NCBI RefSeq assembly: GCF_900113485.1
Contig: NZ_FOPM01000003.1
Span: forward strand, 144,900-208,899
DNA: 64,000 nucleotides
Reading direction: 5' to 3'
Origin: Methylobacterium gossipiicola
GTDB lineage: Bacteria; Pseudomonadota; Alphaproteobacteria; Rhizobiales; Beijerinckiaceae
Shown in pieces: positions 18,466-25,679 of the stretch. A program made the position numbers and the translations under genes. Positions within the stretch are counted from its first letter, which is position 1. The number at the start of each line of letters is the position of its first letter. A model generated the notes under the pieces. That model was not told where the DNA came from. It ran no database searches and saw nothing but the letters and a program-made list of their open reading frames with translations.

Positions 18466-18485
18466 GTGTTATATTGTATCATTTG
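18466..18485 (-). promoter_or_regulatory. Candidate Zur box upstream of the COG0523 GTPase
   Basis: On the minus strand the site reads AAATGATACAATATAACA. Against the Zur palindrome AAATGTTATANTATAACATTT, the right half TATAACA is exact and the left half differs at two positions. It sits 48-67 bp before the start codon, a typical repressor position. Confidence 0.5.
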
Positions 18486-18505
18486 CCCGGGATGAAAGCC
18501 CGGTC

Positions 18506-19078
18506 TCAGACGCCGCGCGGGCTCAGGGCCTCGCACAGGGCCTCCAAAGTGCCGCGAAATCCGGTTGTCCCGGCAAGCACCCGCTCCAGCAGGAGTGCGC
18601 CCTCCAGGGTCGCCACCACCAGCCGGGCCGTGGAGCCGGGATCGAGCCCCGCCCGCACGCTGCCGTCGGCGAGGCCCTCGGCCAGCACCCGCTCCAGCCA
18701 GGCGATGTGCTTGTCGAAGAACCGCGCGATGGCCGTGCGAACGGCGTCCGGCAGGGCGTCGCGCTCCACCGCCAGCACGGCGCAGAGGCAGCCGAGGTCG
18801 TCCTCGACGCCGCCGAGATAGAGCCGGCCATAAGCCTCGATCCGCGCAACGCCGCTTCTGGCCTGCGCCAGGATTGCCGCGAGGGCCGCGTCGTAGCGTT
18901 CGTCGTAGGCGGCGACCAGGGCGAGGGCGAGGTCGGCCTTGGCCGGGAAGTGGTGATGGATGCTCGCCTTGCGGATGCCCACCACCGCCGCGAGGTCCGC
19001 GTAGCTGAAGCCGGAATAGCCCCGGCCCCGGACCAGGATCTCAGCCTGCAGGATCAGTTCCGCGCGGGTGTCTCTCAT
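18506..19078 (-). CDS. TetR/AcrR family transcriptional regulator
   Basis: A 190-residue protein. The N-terminal helix-turn-helix reads YSGFSYADLAAVVGIRKASI followed by HHHFPAKADL, the classic TetR DNA-binding core. The effector domain has LGCLCAVLAVERDALPDAV, in which the cysteine pair could sense an electrophile or metal (inference). The start is the ATG giving MRDTRAELILQA. It is divergent from the quinoprotein-relay operon across 118 bp that contains an inverted repeat, so it probably controls that operon and itself. Confidence 0.88.
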   Translation of the reverse strand: MRDTRAELILQAEILVRGRGYSGFSYADLAAVVGIRKASIHHHFPAKADLALALVAAYDERYDAALAAILAQARSGVARIEAYGRLYLGGVEDDLGCLCAVLAVERDALPDAVRTAIARFFDKHIAWLERVLAEGLADGSVRAGLDPGSTARLVVATLEGALLLERVLAGTTGFRGTLEALCEALSPRGV

Positions 19079-19153
19079 GTTGGGGCCATCGGGGCGGCAC
19101 TCCGGACTCAACGGCGATCAAGAAAATGTGCCATTGACGGCGCCGGAAATCTA

Positions 19154-19169
19154 CCTACTCAATGGTAGG
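19154..19169. promoter_or_regulatory. Candidate TetR operator
   Basis: CCTAC-TCAATG-GTAGG (5-bp arms, 6-bp spacer), overlapping a second arm set CTACC/GGTAG, in the divergent gap 28 bp before the metallo-hydrolase start and just ahead of its ribosome site. Size and position suit a TetR-family repressor. Confidence 0.5.
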
Positions 19170-19196
19170 CAAGAAAACAAGCGGAGGACGTCCGGT

Positions 19197-20165
19197 ATGG
19201 TGGCCCAGTTCGGCCTCTCACCCCCCGTCGCGGGTGGTGTCCAAGCGAGCCGGCGCGCGGCCCTGTTCGGCGGCCTGTGCCTGTGCTGCCTGCCGACCCT
19301 GGGGCGTTCGGCGGAAGGGTTCGCCCTGGACGAGGTGGGCCCCGGCATCTTCATCCGGCGCGGTCCCGATGCCGAGGCGACGGCCGAGAATGCCGACGCC
19401 ATCGCCAATATCGGCTTCATCGTCGGCGAGCGGTCTGTCCTCGTGACCGAATCAGGTGGCAGCCTCGCCGACGGGCAGTGGCTGCGCGCCGAGATCCGCA
19501 AGCGCACGGACAAGCCCATCAGCCACGTGGTACTCACCCATGTGCATCCGGACCATTGCTTCGGGGCCGAGGCGTTCGCCGCCGACGCGCCGGTCTTCGT
19601 CGGCCATCACGCCCTGCGCGCCGCCCTCGACGCGCGCGGCGACTATTATCGGACCCGCCTCGTGGAGCTTCTCGGGGCGGACCGAGCCGGGAAGGTGGTC
19701 TATCCCACCTTGGAGGTGACGGACGGCGCCGAGGTCGATCTCGGCGGGCGAACGCTGAGTTTCCACGCCCACGGGGTCGCCCACACCAATTGCGACCTCT
19801 CCATGCGGGATTCGGCCTCCGGTCTGCTGTTTCCCGCCGACCTCCTGTTCGTGACCCGCATCCCGTCCCTCGACGGCAGCCTTCTCGGCTGGCTGAAGGA
19901 GGCGGACGTGCTCAAAGCCATGGGGGCCGCGCAGGCCGTGCCGGGCCACGGCCCGACCCGCGTGGACTTCGCCCCCGCCATGGCCGACCTCACCCGCTAC
20001 CTCGGCACCCTGCGCGACGAGACCCGCAAGGCGATCGCCGCCGACCTGCCCATCGAGAAGGCGGTCGCCACCATCGGGCAGTCGGAAGCCCGGAACTGGG
20101 CTCTGTTCGACCTCTACAACGGCCGCAACGTCACGCAGGCCTTCAAGGAACTCGAATGGGAGTGA
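19197..20165 (+). CDS. Quinoprotein relay system zinc metallo-hydrolase (SoxH-related)
   Basis: Encodes 322 residues. GGAGGA lies 8 bp before the ATG. The N terminus has ASRRAALFGGLCLCCLP, a twin-arginine-like export signal. The metallo-beta-lactamase fold shows THVHPDHCFG (HxHxDH), with further His ligands in HGVAHTNCDLS and VPGHGP. It resembles the SoxH-related hydrolases encoded beside SoxYZ-like carriers and PQQ dehydrogenases. A periplasmic role on a thiol-bound intermediate carried by the SoxYZ-like protein is inferred from the family. First gene of a three-gene operon; probably repressed by the divergent TetR protein. Confidence 0.82.
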   Translation: MVAQFGLSPPVAGGVQASRRAALFGGLCLCCLPTLGRSAEGFALDEVGPGIFIRRGPDAEATAENADAIANIGFIVGERSVLVTESGGSLADGQWLRAEIRKRTDKPISHVVLTHVHPDHCFGAEAFAADAPVFVGHHALRAALDARGDYYRTRLVELLGADRAGKVVYPTLEVTDGAEVDLGGRTLSFHAHGVAHTNCDLSMRDSASGLLFPADLLFVTRIPSLDGSLLGWLKEADVLKAMGAAQAVPGHGPTRVDFAPAMADLTRYLGTLRDETRKAIAADLPIEKAVATIGQSEARNWALFDLYNGRNVTQAFKELEWE

Positions 20166-20200
20166 TCCCGCCCCATCTGCCCTATCAGAGGAGACACGCC

Positions 20201-21013
20201 ATGAAGCCGTTTGCCACCGCCCTCGCCCTGTCGCTCACTATCGCTTGTCCCACCCTTGCTTTCGCCGCCGGTGCTTCGGACACCGATGCCGAGCGCCTCG
20301 CCCGCTGGAACGAGATTCGCACCTCGATCTTCGGCGACAAGGCGGTGCAGCCGACCGAGACCCTGGTGAAGGTCGATGCCCCCGTCCGCGCCCTCGACGC
20401 CGCCCTGGTGCCCATCACTCTGACGATGCCGGAGCCGGGCAAGGTCGCGGGCGTGTCCCTGGTGATCGACGACAACCCGTCGCCCTACGCCGCCAACATC
20501 ACCTTCGGCCCCGCCGCCGACCCGAGCGAGATCAAGCTCCGGGTGCGGGTGAACAACTACACCAACGTCCACGCCGTGGTGCGGACCAAGGATGGCGGTC
20601 TGTTCGAGACGGCGAAGTTCGTCAAAGCGTCGGGCGGCTGCTCGGCCCCCATGGGCATGAGCGACGAGGAGGCCATGAAGGGCATGGGCGACATGCGGAT
20701 GAAGTTTGCGGAAGGCCCCCACGGCGCCAAGTCCACGGAGGCGACGCTGATGATCCGCCATCCGAATTTTTCCGGGATGCAGATGAACCAGATCACCCGC
20801 GACTACACCCCGGCCCGCTACATCCAGAAGGTCGTGGTCTCGCAGGGGGCACGCAACATCCTGACGCTCGATGGCGACATTTCCATCGCGTCGAACCCGG
20901 TGATCAACTTCGCGTTCCTGCCGGAGGGAACGGCGCCCGTGACCGTGGTGGCCTCCGACAACCAGGACGGCCGTTGGGAGCACAGCTTCCCGGTGCCGAG
21001 CCCGAGCAACTGA
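20201..21013 (+). CDS. Quinoprotein dehydrogenase-associated SoxYZ-like carrier protein
   Basis: A 270-residue protein with signal peptide MKPFATALALSLTIACPTLAFA and a GAGGAGA ribosome site. The first half is SoxY-like and ends in KASGGCSAPMG, matching the GGC swinging-arm cysteine that in SoxY carries the substrate as a thioadduct. The second half (about 175-270) is SoxZ-like: TLMIRHPNFSGMQMN and NPVINFAFLPEG. The fusion is the form associated with PQQ-dependent alcohol or aldehyde oxidation and not with thiosulfate oxidation. It is 35 bp after the hydrolase and 12 bp before the CXXCW protein. Confidence 0.85.
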   Translation: MKPFATALALSLTIACPTLAFAAGASDTDAERLARWNEIRTSIFGDKAVQPTETLVKVDAPVRALDAALVPITLTMPEPGKVAGVSLVIDDNPSPYAANITFGPAADPSEIKLRVRVNNYTNVHAVVRTKDGGLFETAKFVKASGGCSAPMGMSDEEAMKGMGDMRMKFAEGPHGAKSTEATLMIRHPNFSGMQMNQITRDYTPARYIQKVVVSQGARNILTLDGDISIASNPVINFAFLPEGTAPVTVVASDNQDGRWEHSFPVPSPSN

Positions 21014-21025
21014 GGCGCGACCCGC

Positions 21026-21610
21026 ATGACGCTTCTCAGCCGCCTCGCCGCCGCCGCCCTCCTCACCCTCGGGGTGGCGGCGGCGCCCGCCGATTCACCG
21101 GTCAACGTGCAAGAGCCCGAGGGCTTCCACACCGGCCCGCAGCAGGGCTACACCCCGCCGACCCTGAAGGGCGCCGTCGTCCTCGACATCGACGGCCTCG
21201 ACCGGGTGGTGGCGACGGGCAAGGCCGTGCTCATCGACGTGGCGCTCGCCGACCGGCGCCCCGCCGGCATGGCCCCCGACAAGCCCTGGCTGCCGGCCCA
21301 TCGCAGCGTGCCGGGCGCCATCTGGATGCCGAATGCCGGCGCCGCGCCTCTCGACCCCGCCCACGAGAACCTGTTCCTCGCGCGCGTCGCGGAGCTCACG
21401 GGCGGTGACAAAGCCCGGCCCATCGTCACCTTCTGCCATCCCGATTGCTGGGGCAGCTGGAATGCGGGCAAGCGCCTCGTCCAGGCCGGCTACACGGCCG
21501 TGCACTGGTTTCCCACGGGCATCGAGGGCTGGCAGGAGCGGCACGAGACCGCCGTGCTGAAGGAGGACCCCGCCTGGGCGGCGCGCTCCACGAACGCGGC
21601 GCAACGTTGA
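21026..21610 (+). CDS. Rhodanese-like PQQ-associated CXXCW-motif protein
   Basis: Encodes 194 residues with signal peptide MTLLSRLAAAALLTLGVAAA. The mature domain has a rhodanese-like order: GKAVLIDVALADRRP, HRSVPGAIWMPNAGA, and VTFCHPDCWGSWNAGKRL, which holds the cysteine/tryptophan motif that names the PQQ-dependent-catabolism CXXCW family. It is probably periplasmic and may work on the sulfur or thiol chemistry of the SoxYZ-like carrier (inference). Last gene of the operon; no PQQ dehydrogenase or cytochrome gene follows within the window. Confidence 0.82.
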   Translation: MTLLSRLAAAALLTLGVAAAPADSPVNVQEPEGFHTGPQQGYTPPTLKGAVVLDIDGLDRVVATGKAVLIDVALADRRPAGMAPDKPWLPAHRSVPGAIWMPNAGAAPLDPAHENLFLARVAELTGGDKARPIVTFCHPDCWGSWNAGKRLVQAGYTAVHWFPTGIEGWQERHETAVLKEDPAWAARSTNAAQR

Positions 21611-21922
21611 AGCGGAAGGTTTCGAATCGCTCCATTCTCCGCGGGCGCAGTTGACACCGGCCGGGTTGTGGCGGAAGAAAGGCGCGCACCGGCGGCCCAA
21701 GTCTAGGGAGGAAACGCCCAGTGAAGAGTGCGGGACGGCGACGCCATCGCCGTCACTGCAACGTGGGTGGTGTGGTGTCGCCTCAGTAATCGAGGTCAAC
21801 AAAGCCTTTCAAGTCCCGCTCTTCGTCTCTGCCGAGCCGCGCGCGCGATCGCGCGGCGGTGTATGCCTCCCCACCCAATGCCCGTCCCCGCTCGGTGGGG
21901 ACCGCGAGCCCGGTGGAGTTCG
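21611..21922 (+). other. 312-bp gap before panB
   Basis: Holds a perfect -35-like TTGACA at 21651-21656 (no clear -10 element 17 bp on) and a 14-bp palindrome, CGCGCGATCGCGCG, at 21842-21855. No coding region, RNA gene or riboswitch is apparent. Confidence 0.4.
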
Positions 21923-22747
21923 ATGTCTCAAGTTGTCCAATCCCGCCGCATCCGTGCCGTCGATCTCGCCAAGCGTAAGGCGGCGGGCGACAAGATCATC
22001 GCGCTGACGGCTTATCACGCCCACACCGCCGGCATCCTCGACCCCCATTGCGACTTCATCCTGGTCGGCGATTCCCTCGGCATGGTGATGCACGGCATGG
22101 AATCGACCCTGCCGGTGACCCTGGAAATGATGATCGTCCAGGCGCAGGCGGTGATCCGGGGCACGTCGCGGGCACTCATCGTGGTGGACATGCCGTTCGG
22201 CTCCTACGAGGCGAGCCGCGAGCAGGCGTTCCTCAGCGCCGCCCGCGTCCTGAAGGAGACGGGGGCGGGTGCCATCAAGATGGAGGGCGGCGCGCAATTC
22301 GCCGACACCGTGGCGTTCCTCGTGGCGCGCGGCATTCCGGTCATGGGCCATATCGGCCTCACCCCCCAATCGGTGAACACCATGGGGGGCTTCAAGGTGC
22401 AGGGGCGCGGCGGCGGTGACGAGCAGCGCCTCCTCGCCGATGCCCGCGCCATCAGCGAGGCGGGGGCCTTCGCCATCGTGCTGGAGGGCATCGTCGAGCC
22501 CGTGGCCCGCGCCATCGCGACGGCCCCCGGGATTACGGCGGCCACCATCGGCATCGGCGCCAGCACCGCCTGCGACGGTCAGATCCTCGTGCTGGAGGAC
22601 ATGCTGGGCCTGAGCGACCGCGTGCCGAAATTCGTCAAGCAGTTCGGGTCCCTGCGCAGCCAGATCGAGGGCGCCGTGGCGGCCTATGCGGAGGAGGTTC
22701 GCGCCGGTCGTTTCCCGGCGGACGAGCACACCTATCCGCCGGCGTGA
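21923..22747 (+). CDS. panB: 3-methyl-2-oxobutanoate hydroxymethyltransferase
   Basis: Predicted 274 residues. Transfers a one-carbon unit from 5,10-methylene-tetrahydrofolate to 2-oxoisovalerate, the first committed step to pantothenate and CoA. Family blocks: [39 protein letters not shown] with the magnesium-binding Asp, [17 protein letters not shown] and [24 protein letters not shown] lies eight bases before the ATG. panC is not adjacent, so the pathway genes are split in this genome, at least around here. Confidence 0.95.
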   Translation: MSQVVQSRRIRAVDLAKRKAAGDKIIALTAYHAHTAGILDPHCDFILVGDSLGMVMHGMESTLPVTLEMMIVQAQAVIRGTSRALIVVDMPFGSYEASREQAFLSAARVLKETGAGAIKMEGGAQFADTVAFLVARGIPVMGHIGLTPQSVNTMGGFKVQGRGGGDEQRLLADARAISEAGAFAIVLEGIVEPVARAIATAPGITAATIGIGASTACDGQILVLEDMLGLSDRVPKFVKQFGSLRSQIEGAVAAYAEEVRAGRFPADEHTYPPA

Positions 22748-22870
22748 TCGCCGTGCGGTCGCGCACGGGATCGTGCCCGGGGTGGCAAGGCCCGGTTACC
22801 GTTCATCAACCGTTCGATGTCCAGTTTCCAGACTGAAATCTGGATTCGAGACCTTTCAAGGAACAGCCTC

Positions 22871-23212
22871 ATGAAGCGGACTCTCCTCTGCGCGGTGCTG
22901 GCCGGCAGCCTCGCGATCACCGTGGCGCCGGGCGCCCAGGCCCGTGACGGCATCGGCCCCGGCGGCGCGGCGGCCCTGGGCGTGCTCGGCGGCCTCGCCA
23001 TCGGGGGCGCCATCGCCTCGTCGCAGAACAACGGCTACTACCCCGGCCGCCCGGTCTACCGCGAGCCGCGGCCGGTCTATGTCGAGCCGCGACCCGTCTA
23101 TGTCGAGCCGCGCCGGGTCTATGTCGAGGAGCAGGTCTGCCACACGGAACGGCGCGGCTACATCGACGCCTACGGCGACGAGCACATCCGCCGCGTCCGG
23201 GTCTGCGAATAG
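22871..23212 (+). CDS. Small exported protein with VYVEPRP repeats
   Basis: A 113-residue product with signal peptide MKRTLLCAVLAGSLAITVAPGAQA, a glycine-rich segment (GGAAALGVLGGLAIGGAIAS) that looks like a glycine zipper, then tandem REPRPVYV-type repeats encoded by near-identical 24-bp units, and a tail with two cysteines (EQVCHTERRGYIDAYGDEHI). AAGGAA lies upstream of the ATG. Probably an envelope protein; function unknown. It converges on the siderophore receptor gene. Confidence 0.7.
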   Translation: MKRTLLCAVLAGSLAITVAPGAQARDGIGPGGAAALGVLGGLAIGGAIASSQNNGYYPGRPVYREPRPVYVEPRPVYVEPRRVYVEEQVCHTERRGYIDAYGDEHIRRVRVCE

Positions 23213-23219
23213 GTTTTGG

Positions 23220-23244
23220 GGGGCGAAGGTCGATCCTTCGCCCC
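23220..23244. terminator. Bidirectional terminator between convergent genes
   Basis: GGGGCGAAGG-TCGAT-CCTTCGCCCC, a perfect 10-bp stem with a 5-base loop, with a short T run on its left side. The GCGAAGG/CCTTCGC core recurs at 47087-47107 and nearly so at 47174-47191. Confidence 0.7.
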
Positions 23245-23251
23245 GGTCGTC

Positions 23252-25456
23252 TCACCAGCGGTAGCCCAGGCTGGCGATGATGCGGCGCTGGGTGCCGTAG
23301 AAGCACGAGGTCGCGTTCGAGCACGACGTGACGAAGCGCTTGTCGCCGGCGTTCTGGATGTTGATCGCCGCCCGCCAGCCGTCACGCTCGTAATGCACCG
23401 CCGCATCGAAGGTGACGTATTCGGGCACCTTCAAGCTGTTGGCGACATCCGCGTAGGACCGGCCGACATAGTTCACGCCGCCGCCGAAGCCGAAGCCTTT
23501 CCAGTCGCCCACGGGGATCGTGTAATCGGCCCAGAGCGAGGCGAAGGTCTCGGGGATGCCCACCGGCACCCGGCCGAGGTCGAGGTTCGTGCCCTCGATC
23601 GTGCGCAAGCCGTAGATGGTGTAGGACGCCACGAGATTGAGCCCCTCGGCGAGGTTGGCCACCGCCGAGGCCTCGAAGCCGCGCGAGCGCACGGCGCCGA
23701 TCTGCAGGTTGGTGAAGACGTTGGCCGGGTTCGGCGTCAGCACGTTGGAACGCGTCAGGTCGAAGGCCGCCACCGTGAAGAGGGTATTCCAGCCCACCGG
23801 TTGGAACTTGGCGCCGACCTCGATCTGCTCGCCTTTGTCCGCCTTGAACGGCCGATTGTTGCCGTCGACGCCCGCCGTAGGATTGAAAGAGGTGCCGTAG
23901 GTGACATACGGCGCCAGCCCGTTGTCGAAATTGTAGATGAGCCCGAGGCGGCCGGTGAAGGCCGTCTCATCCCGGACAGTGGAGTTGGCGAGGACAAGCT
24001 TGTCTTGGACGGTGTTGCTCACGAAGTCCTGACGGCCGCCGATGAGGAACGTCAGGCGATCCGTGAGCGCGATCTGATCCTGAGCGTAGAGGCCGATCTG
24101 CTGGAGTTGCTGATTGACCACGCGATAGGGAGCCGGCGCCGAACTGAACTGGAAGTAGCGCGGCGACAGAATGTTGAGGGACGGCACGGGGAATTGCGGC
24201 GGGAACGGCGTCGCCCCCTGGTTGTCCGACAGGCTGTAGCGCTTGTAATCGACGCCCATCAGCAGGGTGTGGCCGAAATATCCGTCGCTGAAGCGCGCCT
24301 GCGCCTGGTTGTCGACGGTGAACAGGCCGGCGCGCGGCGTGGTGAGGAAGCCGTAGCGGGCGAGTTCGAGCTGGGCGGCATCGGCGTAGCCGTTGCCGAC
24401 GTAGCGCTGGTCCCGCACCTCCGTGAACGAGAACCGGACGTTCTGGCGGACCGTCCAGACGTCGTCGACATGGTGCTCGAATTCGTAGCCGAGATTCGCC
24501 TGGTTGCGGGTGTAGCCGTCGACCAGGGGATCGCTGGCGTTGAGGGTGCGGGCGATGCGCAGGCCAGACGCGTTCGGGCGCACGGTGCCGAAATAGGGCA
24601 GGAACTGGCCCGCACCCCCGGTCTCGTCGCGCTGGAAGCTCGTCAGCACCGTGAAGGTGGTGGCCCCGTCGGGCTTATACGTGAAGGCGGGCGCGATGTA
24701 GTAGCGGTCCTCCGGCGCGAACCGGACCTGGGCATCGCTGTTCTGAAGCCGGCCCGTCAGGCGGTAGAACCAGTGGCCGGAATCGTCGGCCGGGCCGCCG
24801 AGGTCGAAGGCGGCGTAGCGCTGGTTGAACGAGCCGCCGCCGAGCTCGAGGTAGCGGAGCGGCTCCGCGGTGGGGCGCTTCGACACGATGTTGACGAGGC
24901 CGCCCACCGGCGAGCCGCCGAACAGGGTCGCGGCCGGGCCGCGCAGGACCTCGATGCGCTCGGCGCCGAAGGGATCGATGCGGTAATTCGCGAATGCCGT
25001 CTGGAACAGCTGCAGCCCGTCGCGGAACAGGCCGGTCTCGGTGGCCGAGAAGCCGCGAATGAGGAACCAGTCGAGGCGCGTGTCGGGGCCGAACTGGTTG
25101 GCGTAGATGCCGGGCGTGTAGCGCACGGCCTCGGAGATCGTCTGTGACCGCTGCGCCTCGATCTGCTGCGCGCCGATGACGCTGATGGATTGCGGCGTGC
25201 GGATGAGTGGCGTGTCGGTCTTCGTCGCCGTGGCGCTGCGGCTGGCGACGTAGCCGGGAACGGGGCCGAGCGCCGTTTCGGGTCGCGTCGCGCCGGGCCC
25301 CCCGGAGCCGAGGCCGGCGCCGCTGCCCTCCACGCTCAGGGTTTCGAGGGTCACGGCGTTCTGCTGGGCCTCGGCCGCCCCGGCGAGGACGAGGAGCGAA
25401 GCGCCCGTGAGGGCGGCACGCGTGAGGGGCCTTCCTCGCATCGGCATCGAGGGCAT
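23252..25456 (-). CDS. TonB-dependent siderophore receptor
   Basis: Encodes 734 residues: signal peptide ending AGAAEAQ, a plug domain (PQSISVIGAQQIEAQ, TPGIYANQFG, FLIRGFS, IEVLRGPAATLFGGSPVGG) and a 22-strand barrel ending in the outer-membrane signal aromatic residue (RIIASLGYRW). The cysteine pair near the end (TSCSNATSCFYG) is a mark of ferrichrome/ferrioxamine-type hydroxamate receptors, so a ferric hydroxamate is the likeliest substrate. AGGGAGAA precedes the ATG. An Irr-type box and possible -10 lie 75-91 bp upstream, implying control by iron. Confidence 0.9.
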   Translation of the reverse strand: MPSMPMRGRPLTRAALTGASLLVLAGAAEAQQNAVTLETLSVEGSGAGLGSGGPGATRPETALGPVPGYVASRSATATKTDTPLIRTPQSISVIGAQQIEAQRSQTISEAVRYTPGIYANQFGPDTRLDWFLIRGFSATETGLFRDGLQLFQTAFANYRIDPFGAERIEVLRGPAATLFGGSPVGGLVNIVSKRPTAEPLRYLELGGGSFNQRYAAFDLGGPADDSGHWFYRLTGRLQNSDAQVRFAPEDRYYIAPAFTYKPDGATTFTVLTSFQRDETGGAGQFLPYFGTVRPNASGLRIARTLNASDPLVDGYTRNQANLGYEFEHHVDDVWTVRQNVRFSFTEVRDQRYVGNGYADAAQLELARYGFLTTPRAGLFTVDNQAQARFSDGYFGHTLLMGVDYKRYSLSDNQGATPFPPQFPVPSLNILSPRYFQFSSAPAPYRVVNQQLQQIGLYAQDQIALTDRLTFLIGGRQDFVSNTVQDKLVLANSTVRDETAFTGRLGLIYNFDNGLAPYVTYGTSFNPTAGVDGNNRPFKADKGEQIEVGAKFQPVGWNTLFTVAAFDLTRSNVLTPNPANVFTNLQIGAVRSRGFEASAVANLAEGLNLVASYTIYGLRTIEGTNLDLGRVPVGIPETFASLWADYTIPVGDWKGFGFGGGVNYVGRSYADVANSLKVPEYVTFDAAVHYERDGWRAAINIQNAGDKRFVTSCSNATSCFYGTQRRIIASLGYRW

Positions 25457-25530
25457 GGTGTGTTCTCCCTGGCGCGGGCGAGCACCCGCGATCCCGCGCC
25501 GAGGGGGGCGGGTCAGGGCGCGACGCGCTG

Positions 25531-25547
25531 TTTAGAATTATCGTAAA
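25531..25547 (-). promoter_or_regulatory. Candidate Irr (iron control element) box
   Basis: TTTAGAA-TTA-TCGTAAA fits the iron control element TTTAGAA-N3-TTCTAAA at 12 of 14 defined positions. On the minus strand GATAAT inside it could be the -10 of the siderophore receptor promoter, so binding would block RNA polymerase. Confidence 0.5.
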
Positions 25548-25571
25548 GTGTTGTGATACAACGGCTTTACG
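25542..25571. promoter_or_regulatory. 30-bp compound inverted repeat upstream of the receptor gene
   Basis: CGTAAAG...CTTTACG encloses GTTGT-GAT-ACAAC, giving two nested dyads around one centre. It overlaps the right half of the Irr-like box. No T run follows on the minus strand, so an operator is likelier than a terminator of the upstream helicase gene. Confidence 0.45.
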
Positions 25572-25679
25572 GAATTCTTAGGCGCCGGCTCGACTGTATA
25601 CAAGGCCGTTCCGATCGTCTCTCGACGAGCGTGGCGGCAGGGGCACAGGCCGGCGAAGCGGCCTCGCGGCCGGGGCGAA

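Noticed and set aside
19068..19196. Longer N terminus of the metallo-hydrolase
   Set aside because: It would run through the TetR operator; the GGAGGA site fixes the start at 19197.
23050..23130. 24-bp repeats in the small exported protein gene, as a possible CRISPR
   Set aside because: They encode in-frame VYVEPRP units without spacers; no cas genes nearby.
25542..25571. Rho-independent terminator for the Mfd-type gene
   Set aside because: No T run on the minus strand, and it overlaps the Irr-like box; operator preferred.
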